Of a stretch of 64,000 nucleotides of DNA, positions 42,731 through 50,774 are shown one piece after another (the first letter of the stretch is position 1; every line of letters starts with the position of its first letter). The stretch is taken from the NCBI GenBank assembly GCA_964343705.1, contig CAYFJX010000001.1, positions 1 to 64,000 of the forward strand. Direction: 5' to 3'. The translations under genes and the position numbers were made by a program. Source of the DNA: JAUSFM01 sp964343705. Its GTDB lineage: Archaea; Nanobdellota; Nanobdellia; Woesearchaeales; UBA12501. A model generated the notes under the pieces. It made no database searches. It had not been told where the DNA came from and worked only from the letters and a program-made list of their open reading frames with translations.

Positions 42731-44047
42731 ATGAATCAAAAGAACCAAAAAGAACTTATCAAGAAAGTAAACACCATGAAATGGGAGCATTGGTTGTATA
42801 GAAACTTCCCTCCTTTTAGTGGCCATATTATTGCTTCTGGAGCATTACCTTCTGAATATGAACGCATGGGGTACCCGGCAAAGGGTGTTGAGGGTTTTAT
42901 TTATGACAGTAACAATTGGTGGCGTTGCATGCCTGTATACGATGCAAGTGCAGATTGGGTAGATGAGTACTTACAAAAGCACACTGTTTTCGAAACAACC
43001 AAAGCAATCCAGAAACATTATGATAAATACAAAAACAGAATTAAAGAGATTGCTGCTGACACAAGTAGCGACCCAATTGAACAATTTAGGGAAGTATGTG
43101 ATATTCTTAGGCCAATCTGTGTGTGGATTTGGATTTGCCACCAGTTTGAAGTATGGATAAAGAAGGAAGTAAAAAAACAAATCCCTCCCTTTCTTAAAAA
43201 AGGAGAAGATCTTGATTTGTATGTGGGGGATATAAGTCTTCCAACAAAAAAGAACCACCATGAGCTCATGGCAGACGCCCTGATTGCAGGACAAGACCCA
43301 AAAGAAGTACATAAAGAATATGGATGGATCAAAGCACGAGGTAGAAGTGGATTTGCAAAAGGGTACACACTTGAAGAAGTAAAGCAAATGCAAAAAGACT
43401 TACAAAAGAAAAAGAGCCACAAACTTAAACCAAAAAAAGTACCAGCTGAACTTGAAGAACTTCAAAAGCAATTGCAAGAATTAGTGTGGTTTCGCTTATT
43501 CCGGACAGATATTGCGTACGAATTTGTATATAATTCACACCCACTCTTTGAAAGAGTTGCAAAAGCACGGGGTATTGAAAAAGTAGAAGACTACCTGTAC
43601 ACCGACATTCTTGATACAACTAAGGAACCAAAAAAGTATGACCCCAATAATTATGCAGTACTAAAAGAAGGCACCACCCTTCTTATTGTCGACCACGCAG
43701 TCTTGGAACATGATGAAGTCAAAGACACTGAACTTAAAGGAGTGACTGCAATGAGAGGCAAAGCAACAGGCACAGCAAAAATAGTTATGAATGTTAATGA
43801 CATGCACAAAGTCAAGAAAGGAGATATTCTTGTAACTCCCATGACTATTGCACCTTATGTTCCTGCAATGGAGCGATCAGCAGCGTTTGTAACTGACGAA
43901 GGAGGTATTACCTGCCACGCAGCTATTCTCTCGCGAGAAATGAGCAAGCCATGCATTATTGGAACTAAAAAAGCAACCAGTGCATTTAAAGATGGTGATG
44001 TTCTCGAAGTAGACGCTGATGCAAGCATTGTTAAGAAAATACGATAA
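42731..44047 (+). CDS. His-swivel protein 7
   Basis: 438 residues, the shortest of the KWY-type group. Starts NTMKWEHWLYRNFPPF, retains HKEYGWIKARG where others have HxKKFFWIxNNY, and lacks a DxRKK motif. The mobile domain at about 345-438 has phospho-His near 396 (EGGITCHAAILSREM). TTTATATAA at 42700-42708 gives a leaderless transcript, so this gene is independent of the toxin module before it. It is convergent with SGNH protein 2 (20-base gap). Confidence 0.8.
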   Translation: MNQKNQKELIKKVNTMKWEHWLYRNFPPFSGHIIASGALPSEYERMGYPAKGVEGFIYDSNNWWRCMPVYDASADWVDEYLQKHTVFETTKAIQKHYDKYKNRIKEIAADTSSDPIEQFREVCDILRPICVWIWICHQFEVWIKKEVKKQIPPFLKKGEDLDLYVGDISLPTKKNHHELMADALIAGQDPKEVHKEYGWIKARGRSGFAKGYTLEEVKQMQKDLQKKKSHKLKPKKVPAELEELQKQLQELVWFRLFRTDIAYEFVYNSHPLFERVAKARGIEKVEDYLYTDILDTTKEPKKYDPNNYAVLKEGTTLLIVDHAVLEHDEVKDTELKGVTAMRGKATGTAKIVMNVNDMHKVKKGDILVTPMTIAPYVPAMERSAAFVTDEGGITCHAAILSREMSKPCIIGTKKATSAFKDGDVLEVDADASIVKKIR

Positions 44048-44067
44048 TAACAAAAAATAATAGTTAT

Positions 44068-45687
44068 TTATCCAACAACCTTTTTGTTCTTCATCCACTG
44101 ATGCACAATTTTTGCGCTTTCTTTTGTTGCCTTTGGAGACCAATGGTTTCCTGCTTGATTGTACCATTCAAGTGTTTGGGGAGTGAAATGATTATGCAAG
44201 TCAATGAAATCAATTCCATGCTTTTCTGAACAGGACTGCAACTTTGTTCGCATAAGCTCAAGATCAAAGTCATCTGGATCTGCACCAATATACGATTTCA
44301 TAGTTCGCTGAAAAGAAGGTGCATGAAGTTCTGCTTTAGACGGCACATACAGAACCAAGAATGGCACGTCAGTTGACTGTTGAAAGATGCGCAGCACTGC
44401 GTCGCAATTAAATGTGTATGCTTCTTGTGCTTGAGGAAGCAACTCTTTGCGTACCATTTGATAAATATCCATTTCTATTGGTTTTTCTTCCATTACTCTG
44501 CGTCGATTAAGCAGAACATCTTTGTTTTTGTCAATGAGCGCCAGGAAGTGTGATGAATACACAAACGGCCCTTGCCGTTTACCAATGCTATTCTTCTTTT
44601 CTTTAAATGGAACAAACATGTCAGCACGAACGTTTTTTGTTTCAAAGTCATACAGGGGTTTTTCATAATGTTTTATTTCAAGGTTACCTCGCACGTCATT
44701 GAAAGAATGTACCAACACCACGGCATCTGGTTGGTATTCTTTGTATACTCGTTGGTAGAGTAGCAAACTTTGAAGTGTTGATATACCACTGATTCCCCCG
44801 TTAAGAACTTCAACTTTTTCACTGAAGGATTCACCCAATGACTCACCTAAGTAATGACTAAGTGTTTGATCTTGATCTAGACCTGCTCCAAAAGCAAAGG
44901 AGTCACCCACAACTAAAACGCGTTTAACACCTGTTGGTTTTTCCAGAGTGATATTATTGTCCATACGAAATGCGTGATTGTTCATGTGGAATGTTGCCAG
45001 GCCAGGAGGGTTTTCACTCATCTTGACAATTCTACAATTAGGAAGTGTTCCAATACCTGCTGCAAGCAAACGAGGATCATCACCAAGAAGACTAATTTCT
45101 TTTCCATCTCCTAGGCTAATAGCAATTGGATTAATCAAGGTAACATCTCGCGCCATGAGTTCAACTTCTCCTGTTTCACCAAGATGTAATCGCTTGTCTT
45201 TAACTGTAAAATATTGCGTACAGTCTCTTTTGTTCTGATTCAAAATAGATAAGCCAAGGGTTGTATTCTGCTGTGCTTGAGGATAGGTTGTTGCAAGTGA
45301 GAATTCAACAACCACTGATGAAACAACTAGAATACTAATGAAGAGTAAGATGCTCAGCTTCTTGTTCCAAGCCCTACCAAAGAGATGTTTCCATCTTCTC
45401 GGCTTTCGAAGAGGAGGGATAAATATAAGCGCAAAAAGAAGAGGTGCAAATAACCCCCACAATGCCAATTCAAGTATCTCAGGGGCAAACGAAAAACTGA
45501 GAGTGTTAAAAACCAGAGAGAAAAAATGAGTCAACATTAATTTCCCCACTGAAACCCATTCTAGCCCCAGTGTTCCCAGATCTTCAATGTAAAAAGGGTG
45601 AATTTGATGGGGAACTGGAATAAACATCAAGAGTAGAAAAAGTGCAATAAGCACGTGCTTCTTCTTTAAGGTTGCTTTGAGATCCAT
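44068..45687 (-). CDS. SGNH/GDSL-hydrolase-like membrane protein 2
   Basis: 539 residues. N-terminal membrane part with about four hydrophobic segments (VLIALFLLLMFIPVP, LMLTHFFSLVFNTLSF and others, to about 145), then an extracellular SGNH domain: VLVVGDSFAFGAGLDQDQT, LNGGISGISTLQ, HSFNDVRGN and NQAGNHWSPKAT. The Asp ahead of the catalytic His is missing, as in its paralogues. TTTTTATAA lies about 20-28 bases before the ATG. It is divergent from His-swivel protein 8 with the MITE between them. Confidence 0.75.
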   Translation of the reverse strand: MDLKATLKKKHVLIALFLLLMFIPVPHQIHPFYIEDLGTLGLEWVSVGKLMLTHFFSLVFNTLSFSFAPEILELALWGLFAPLLFALIFIPPLRKPRRWKHLFGRAWNKKLSILLFISILVVSSVVVEFSLATTYPQAQQNTTLGLSILNQNKRDCTQYFTVKDKRLHLGETGEVELMARDVTLINPIAISLGDGKEISLLGDDPRLLAAGIGTLPNCRIVKMSENPPGLATFHMNNHAFRMDNNITLEKPTGVKRVLVVGDSFAFGAGLDQDQTLSHYLGESLGESFSEKVEVLNGGISGISTLQSLLLYQRVYKEYQPDAVVLVHSFNDVRGNLEIKHYEKPLYDFETKNVRADMFVPFKEKKNSIGKRQGPFVYSSHFLALIDKNKDVLLNRRRVMEEKPIEMDIYQMVRKELLPQAQEAYTFNCDAVLRIFQQSTDVPFLVLYVPSKAELHAPSFQRTMKSYIGADPDDFDLELMRTKLQSCSEKHGIDFIDLHNHFTPQTLEWYNQAGNHWSPKATKESAKIVHQWMKNKKVVG

Positions 45688-45723
45688 AAGAACTGCAAAA
45701 TAGGTTGGTTATAAAAATGTTGT

Positions 45724-45732
45724 CGAATCAGA
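45724..45732 (+). repeat. Target-site duplication, left copy
   Basis: CGAATCAGA abuts the left end of the MITE and is repeated exactly at 45936-45944 after its right end, as expected for a 9-bp staggered insertion. Confidence 0.8.
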
Positions 45733-45935
45733 GGGTGTGTCCCAAGAGTCTTTCTGAGAGGTGGCACTGCCGCAAGGTTTTATCAGGAAATCTCAAGGGA
45801 CGAAGCTCCTTGACGCATCTGAGCTTTGCTCAGATTGCGGCCGAATAATGAGGCGATTTCCGTATGAATGGATTTGAGTAGTTAACACCGCAGTGCCACC
45901 CCTCCTGCACAAAAAGCAAGATTTGGGACACACCC
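45733..45935. mobile_element. 203-bp MITE with perfect 13-bp terminal inverted repeats
   Basis: The ends are GGGTGTGTCCCAA and its exact reverse complement. Inside lies another perfect inverted repeat, GGTGGCACTGC (45760-45770) with GCAGTGCCACC (45890-45900), and nested shorter pairs (GGAAATC/GATTTCC, TCTGAGC/GCTCAGA). The whole element could fold into one long branched structure. No coding region is present, so it must be mobilised by a transposase elsewhere. The 9-bp duplication at both sides shows that insertion was by transposition. The family is not assigned. Confidence 0.85.
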
Positions 45936-45944
45936 CGAATCAGA
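45936..45944 (+). repeat. Target-site duplication, right copy
   Basis: CGAATCAGA, identical to 45724-45732. It lies 6 bases before the TTTAAATA box (45951-45958) of His-swivel gene 8, so the element inserted just upstream of that promoter. Confidence 0.8.
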
Positions 45945-45980
45945 GGAAGCTTTAAATAGGTGATGACTAACCCGAGGAAC

Positions 45981-47417
45981 ATGGAAATCAGCAAGTTTAC
46001 AAACAAGAAATGGGTCATACAGGGTGCTGTCATCACACCTCACCTGAACGCGTTTGCAGTCGATGCACTCACCAAGGGCCTCCAAGATATTACAGGACAT
46101 GGTTTGAGTGTTATTCTCACGTTTATGACACAAGAAGGAGAGTACAGCCATTGGGTACTTGATGAAGAATCATTGAATACAGAGGGAAAATGGTATGATG
46201 ATCACCCTGAAGAACTCAAGAAACTCTTCATGGCATGGGAAAAAGCGCGTGATGTCTATTATGAATACATTGAAGGCATCATGGAAAAAGGTGTTACTGA
46301 CCCCATTACAGAATACAAGCAATTTAGAGAACATTATCAAAATGCGTACGCTCATGCTCTTGTGACAGAACACTTTATTGTGTGGGGTGACAAGATACTT
46401 GCAACAATTCTTGAAAAGATACCTAAAGAAAAAAGAAAACAGGTTGAAATACTGACTGCACCAATCAAACACACTTTCTTAAATGATGAGGAGCTTGGCC
46501 TTCTTAAGATAGGATTACAATTTAAGCAAACAGGAAAAATCTCTGAAGAAGACTTGAAGAAACACACTAAGAAATTTTTCTGGATCAGAAACAATTACAA
46601 GAACACTAAGCCAATGAGTTTACAAGAATTTGAAAAACGTTTGCATGCATCCATTGCAGAACTAACTGAAAAACAAGTTACAGCAAAGATTGCAGAGTTA
46701 GAAACATATGAGCAAGATCTAATTAAGAAAAAAGAACAAGCTCGAGAAAAGCTTGGCTTGGCAAAGGAAGATGAGGAAAAGCTTGAACTTCTTTCTTTAG
46801 TTGCATGGTGGCATGACCAACGTAAAAAAGGAAATCTTCTTGGCGATCATGTTGCAGGATTGTTTTTTGAAAAAGCGGCAAAAGACCATACCGCTCCCTT
46901 AATTGATATTAAATTTATGCTGCCAGATGAATTCTTAAAGTTTCTCGAAACAGGAGAGTACAATAAAGATGAAATACAAGAACGAAAAAAAGCATGTGTG
47001 TACATAACAGCAAATACAGGTGAGAAAAGCATGCATACTGGGAAGACCTATGAAGAACTTAGTGAAACAGTACTTGAACAAGAATATGAAGAAAAAATAA
47101 AGGATGTTCGTGGAATGACTGCTTCGTATGGCCATGCAAAAGGTCCAGTAAAAGTAGTTCTAAACCCCAAGGATACTGATATAGAAAAAGGAGACGTTCT
47201 TGTAACAAGTATGACAAGGCCTGAATATGTCCCTCTTATGAAAAAAGCAGCAGCAATAGTAACAGATGAAGGAGGAGTTACAAGTCATGCAGCTGTAATT
47301 TCACGAGAATTGGGAATACCTTGTATTGTTGGTACACGTATTGGAACAAAGGTACTTAAGGACGGCATGGTTGTTGAAGTCCGTTGTAACCATGGCCTTG
47401 TTAAGATTTGTGATTAA
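45981..47417 (+). CDS. His-swivel protein 8
   Basis: 478 residues from ATG 45981. An in-frame GTG at 45960 lies almost on the TATA box (45951-45958), so the later start fits leaderless transcription. Starts NKKWVIQGAVITPHLN; middle LTAPIKHTFLNDEELGLLKIG, FFWIRNNY and DQRKKGNLL. Phospho-His near 436 (EGGVTSHAAVISREL). It is flanked by SGNH genes on both sides: divergent at 44068-45687 and convergent at 47432-49129. Confidence 0.82.
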   Translation: MEISKFTNKKWVIQGAVITPHLNAFAVDALTKGLQDITGHGLSVILTFMTQEGEYSHWVLDEESLNTEGKWYDDHPEELKKLFMAWEKARDVYYEYIEGIMEKGVTDPITEYKQFREHYQNAYAHALVTEHFIVWGDKILATILEKIPKEKRKQVEILTAPIKHTFLNDEELGLLKIGLQFKQTGKISEEDLKKHTKKFFWIRNNYKNTKPMSLQEFEKRLHASIAELTEKQVTAKIAELETYEQDLIKKKEQAREKLGLAKEDEEKLELLSLVAWWHDQRKKGNLLGDHVAGLFFEKAAKDHTAPLIDIKFMLPDEFLKFLETGEYNKDEIQERKKACVYITANTGEKSMHTGKTYEELSETVLEQEYEEKIKDVRGMTASYGHAKGPVKVVLNPKDTDIEKGDVLVTSMTRPEYVPLMKKAAAIVTDEGGVTSHAAVISRELGIPCIVGTRIGTKVLKDGMVVEVRCNHGLVKICD

Positions 47418-47431
47418 GCCTACAACGTATC

Positions 47432-49129
47432 TTATGAAGCATTGAGCACTCCGTTCTCCATCATCCATTCTTTGACACTATGTGCAGTAACATTGGTTGC
47501 TCGTGGAGACCAGTGACCTCCTGGTCGATTATACCACTCCCGCGGGCGCACATTTCTATGAGAATTAAACACTTCAGCCAAGTCAAGTAAGGGAATACCA
47601 TGTTTTTTTGCACAGACATGGATATACGCATTGCCTTGTAACCTGTCAAATTCACCTGGATCTGCATCAAGATAGCTTCTGATTGTTCTTTTAAAGTAAG
47701 GCTCGTCAAGTTCAATGTGAGGTGGAATGTAAATCAACAAAAAGGTTGCATTGTTTGCCAGAACAAGATCATAAAAAGGTTTGAGAACATAATTACAATT
47801 AACGTTAAGAGCGTGGATCATAGATTGAGGAGGTTTTGTATTGAAGACATGAAACATAGATAAGTGACGAGGATTATCCCCCATAATTCGTTTTAGATTA
47901 AGTAGCTCATTTTTGACACCCTCAGCAAAGGAGACAAAATGAGAATAGGGAACAAGCGGTCCTGTGCTGGAACTAATGCCAAGGCGATCAATAGCTTTCC
48001 CAATAGGAGCATGCCGAATTAAGGTTTCATCTTGCAGAGAAAAAATAGGCATCTCATAATCAGATCGCTGTTCAAGATTACCATTGATATCATTAGGGTA
48101 GTGAAAAAAAAGCACTATATCAGGATCCCAATATTGTAAGGTGTCATTGTACATCAAATAACTTTGTAGAGAAGAAAAGCCTTGTACACCTGCGTTCAAA
48201 ACTTGCGTTGTATCGCTTGTTAGTGCATTAAGATAATGACTCACTGTTTCATCTTGATCCATGCCCGCACCAAACGCAAAAGAATCTCCCATAACCATAA
48301 CTCGCTGTGAAATATTTTCTTTAGAACGGGTCACATTTTTTTGCATACGAAAACCATGATTATTAGTAACATAATCAACAAGATGAGTGCCGTCTTCACC
48401 AACTTTTCTTGCTTTACAGTTGGGAACATTCTTAATCCCTGCTGAAACATTAAATCTGATTTCCACATTCTTCCCTGAAGCCGAATCAATTATTTTGGAA
48501 GGAGATGTAAGAACATAATGATGAAAATGGAACCCTCGCAATACTTTTCTCCCATCTGATTCAACTGGAGCAACAAAAGGACAATAAATCTGACTTGATA
48601 ATTCTTTTGCAACATCAGGAGAAATTTTCTTAGTAGGAAAAGACATTGCAAATACCAGCTCAATAACCAAGAGTATGATTATGCAAGTAGCAATACCTAA
48701 CAACAAATTCTTTGCCACAGTTCTATTGAACCCAGGTTGAAAGGAAAAAACAGGTTTAGACAAAAACCTTGGACCAAACCTAGGCAAGCCAGCTGCTGCT
48801 AAACACGTAAAAAAAAAGACTAAAGAACAATACAAAAAAACAGGGAGAACCAGCCCCCATATAAAAACATGGAACGTATAAGGATTAAAGGTTAATGTAA
48901 GAGCGTACAAAACAGAGGTTATTGCATGTGAGAAGAAAATGTTCCCTAGGAAAGCAGACTCAATTCCAAATGTGCCAACTTGTTCTATGTAAAATGCATG
49001 TATCTCATGAGGAAAAGGAATCAGACAAACCAGGACAAAGATAAGAAGGTAAATTATACGAACTCTTGTCAATTCCCGAGAAAACCTCCTGAGAAAAGCC
49101 CTACTACCAGTTTTTCCTCTATCCCCCAT
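47432..49129 (-). CDS. SGNH/GDSL-hydrolase-like membrane protein 3
   Basis: 565 residues. Membrane part to about 170 includes IIYLLIFVLVCLIPFPHEIHAFYIE, closely matching protein 2 (IPVPHQIHPFYIE), so the two are paralogues with the same topology. The SGNH blocks are VMVMGDSFAFGAGMDQDET, LNAGVQGFSSLQ, FFHYPNDINGN and NRPGGHWSPRAT. The Asp before the His is again absent. ATATAAATC near 49160 is a candidate promoter. Possibly an envelope acyl-transfer or esterase protein. Confidence 0.75.
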   Translation of the reverse strand: MGDRGKTGSRAFLRRFSRELTRVRIIYLLIFVLVCLIPFPHEIHAFYIEQVGTFGIESAFLGNIFFSHAITSVLYALTLTFNPYTFHVFIWGLVLPVFLYCSLVFFFTCLAAAGLPRFGPRFLSKPVFSFQPGFNRTVAKNLLLGIATCIIILLVIELVFAMSFPTKKISPDVAKELSSQIYCPFVAPVESDGRKVLRGFHFHHYVLTSPSKIIDSASGKNVEIRFNVSAGIKNVPNCKARKVGEDGTHLVDYVTNNHGFRMQKNVTRSKENISQRVMVMGDSFAFGAGMDQDETVSHYLNALTSDTTQVLNAGVQGFSSLQSYLMYNDTLQYWDPDIVLFFHYPNDINGNLEQRSDYEMPIFSLQDETLIRHAPIGKAIDRLGISSSTGPLVPYSHFVSFAEGVKNELLNLKRIMGDNPRHLSMFHVFNTKPPQSMIHALNVNCNYVLKPFYDLVLANNATFLLIYIPPHIELDEPYFKRTIRSYLDADPGEFDRLQGNAYIHVCAKKHGIPLLDLAEVFNSHRNVRPREWYNRPGGHWSPRATNVTAHSVKEWMMENGVLNAS

Positions 49130-49263
49130 ACAGAGAGCAATATAACAAGGTATTAAAAAGATTTATATGATAAGAAGGTAGACTTGAAAAGACCTAAGTA
49201 AAGGCCCCTATAACCGCAAAGTTTAAAAAGGGCCGTCTTCTCCTCCAAACATACCTTTAAAAG

Positions 49264-49369
49264 GGGGCTATGGTGTAGCTTGGCTAGCATTGGAGGTTTG
49301 GGGCCTCCGGACCCCGGTTCAAAGCAGTGAACGGCGAAGCTCTTCACTATGAAAGTCCGGGTAGCCCCA
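49264..49369 (+). tRNA. tRNA-Pro (TGG) with an intron in the T loop
   Basis: Acceptor GGGGCTA pairs perfectly with TAGCCCC (49362-49368), discriminator A49369. D arm GTGT/GCAT, anticodon arm GGAGG-TTTGGGG-CCTCC with anticodon TGG, short variable loop, T stem CCCGG/CCGGG. The T loop begins TTCAAA, is interrupted by about 32 bases (49324-49355) and ends with T. The insert has AGTGAA/TTCACT complementarity, giving a bulge-helix type shape for the splicing endonuclease. CCA is not encoded. A TTTAAAAA box near 49220 lies upstream. Confidence 0.9.
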
Positions 49370-49417
49370 CTTTTATATGAAACATGGAGCGATACACCCT
49401 ATATCGAGAAAAACAAA

Positions 49418-49789
49418 ATGGCATTACCAAAAGAAATAGGAACAATTAAACGGTTTGGAACACGATACGGTCGAACCGGCAAACACAAAGTTGGCATGAT
49501 TGAACATACTCAAAGGCAAAAACACAAGTGCCCTTACTGTTCTTACTCACGTGTTAAACGTCTTGCAGCAGGAATATGGTTCTGTACTAAGTGCGCTGCT
49601 GAATTCACCGGCAAAGCATACACACTTGCAAAGAAAAAAGCAAGTGCACAAGAGCTTTTTGCTGAGGTTGAAGAAGAACAAGCTATTGAAGAAACAGAAA
49701 ACACAGAAGAGGAAGAAGAAGCAACAACATATAAAGAACCTGTTACAAAAGTAGAAGAAGAGCAGGGATCAGCTGAGGAGGCTGCGTAG
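49418..49789 (+). CDS. rpl37ae: 50S ribosomal protein eL37 (L37Ae/eL43 type zinc ribbon)
   Basis: 123 residues from ATG 49418 (MALPKEIGTIKRFGTRYG). The frame opens earlier, but that part would overlap the tRNA. The zinc ribbon is KCPYCSYSRVKRLAAGIWFCTKC, and the core ends near residue 75. The next 50 residues are an acidic, Glu-rich tail not seen in typical archaeal homologues of 70-90 residues. CTTTTATATG just after the tRNA is a candidate promoter. It begins the operon that continues with rpoP, pcc1, prefoldin beta and UPF0147. Confidence 0.92.
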   Translation: MALPKEIGTIKRFGTRYGRTGKHKVGMIEHTQRQKHKCPYCSYSRVKRLAAGIWFCTKCAAEFTGKAYTLAKKKASAQELFAEVEEEQAIEETENTEEEEEATTYKEPVTKVEEEQGSAEEAA

Positions 49790-49794
49790 GGAAA

Positions 49795-49929
49795 ATGGAA
49801 TACAAATGTTTTACATGCAATCACAAAGTAGGTGATGAATACCTGCGTAAAAAAATTAGATGCCCTTATTGTGGGAGTAAGATCTTGTTTAAGCCACGCA
49901 GTGTTACAACAAAAGTTAAGGCAAGGTAA
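49795..49929 (+). CDS. rpoP: DNA-directed RNA polymerase subunit P
   Basis: 44 residues, MEYKCFTCNHKVG to the basic end TTKVKAR. Two pairs CFTC and CPYC hold the zinc of this small subunit (Rpb12 homologue). It lies 5 bases after the ribosomal gene and 2 bases before pcc1. Confidence 0.96.
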   Translation: MEYKCFTCNHKVGDEYLRKKIRCPYCGSKILFKPRSVTTKVKAR

Positions 49930-49931
49930 AA

Positions 49932-50180
49932 ATGCGTTTTACCGCCACAATTACTGTGCAGGACGAATCTGCAGAAGAATTGTATAAAGTTTCCTTGCCA
50001 GAAATACAACAGAGTGATAGAGAGAGAACGCACACAGAAATCTCACACACCAAAGATCAAGTGGTATTCAATATTCAAGCAAAAGATCCAATTGCGCTTA
50101 AAGCAATAACAAACACAATAATCAAAATAATTACTGTTTTTGACAAGATGAAAACAATCCGAGATGATACAAATGACTGA
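49932..50180 (+). CDS. pcc1: KEOPS complex subunit Pcc1
   Basis: 82 residues with the short beta-alpha-beta fold: MRFTATITVQ, HTKDQVVFNIQAKDPIALKAITNTIIKIITVFDKM. Pcc1 dimerises the KEOPS complex that makes threonylcarbamoyl-adenosine 37 in tRNA. The operon position between rpoP and prefoldin beta is standard in archaea. It overlaps the next gene by 8-17 bases depending on the start used. Confidence 0.88.
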   Translation: MRFTATITVQDESAEELYKVSLPEIQQSDRERTHTEISHTKDQVVFNIQAKDPIALKAITNTIIKIITVFDKMKTIRDDTND

Positions 50181-50508
50181 CATGAGTAAACAAGCAGAAC
50201 AAAAAATTGAACAACTTCAAATGATGGAGCAAAATCTCCGTACATTTGCAACACAACGACAACAATTTTCAAGCCAACTTCTAGAAGTTGATTCTGCATT
50301 GAAAGAAATTGAAACATCAGAAGAAGCTTACAAAATAGTAGGTGGAATCATGGTTGCTACAAAAAAAGAAGATCTAAAAAAAGACTTGCAAAAAAAGAAA
50401 GAAATGCTTGAACTTCGCATTACAACTATAGAAAAGCAAGAAGAGAAGATTAAAGAGAAAGCAAGTAGCACACAAAAAGAAGTGCTTAAGGAAATGGAGA
50501 AAAAATGA
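50173..50508 (+). CDS. pfdB: Prefoldin subunit beta
   Basis: About 111 residues from ATG 50173; ATGs at 50164 and 50182 are possible. Two long coiled-coil helices (EQKIEQLQMMEQNLRTFATQ and DLKKDLQKKKEMLELRITTI) flank a hairpin EEAYKIVGGIMVATKKEDL, the prefoldin signature. Six subunits form the jellyfish-shaped chaperone that hands unfolded proteins to the thermosome. Confidence 0.93.
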   Translation: MTDMSKQAEQKIEQLQMMEQNLRTFATQRQQFSSQLLEVDSALKEIETSEEAYKIVGGIMVATKKEDLKKDLQKKKEMLELRITTIEKQEEKIKEKASSTQKEVLKEMEKK

Positions 50509-50765
50509 ATTCTGAAGTTGACACACTTAACGGCATTATTGAAGCAATGAGTGATTTGCAAGAGGATAACACCCTCCCAAAAAATATAAAGAGCAAACTT
50601 CAAACTATAGGAGAGATGCTAAAACAAGAAACAGAAGATCAACGAATGGTAATCAATAAAGCTCTTGACCAACTGAGTGAACTATCAGAGGATGTCAACA
50701 TCCAACCTTACACCCGAACACAGTTATGGAATATAGTATCCATGCTTGAATCATTATCAGGATAA
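50505..50765 (+). CDS. UPF0147 family protein
   Basis: 86 residues. The helical sequence with DLQEDNTLPKNIKSKLQTIGEML and ALDQLSELSEDVNIQPYTRTQLW is typical of this small conserved archaeal family, often found next to prefoldin or ribosomal genes. Its biochemical role is not known. It overlaps the prefoldin gene by 4 bases. Confidence 0.88.
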   Translation: MNSEVDTLNGIIEAMSDLQEDNTLPKNIKSKLQTIGEMLKQETEDQRMVINKALDQLSELSEDVNIQPYTRTQLWNIVSMLESLSG

Positions 50766-50774
50766 AGAATTCTT

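Noticed and set aside
45733..45935. Reading the 203-bp inverted-repeat element as RNase P, SRP or another housekeeping RNA.
   Set aside because: The conserved cores of those RNAs are missing, and the perfect terminal repeats with an exact 9-bp duplication show a transposed element.
49349..49417. Longer start for the eL37 gene at 49349.
   Set aside because: It would overlap the tRNA-Pro 3' half and its promoter; the conserved eL37 sequence begins at the ATG at 49418.
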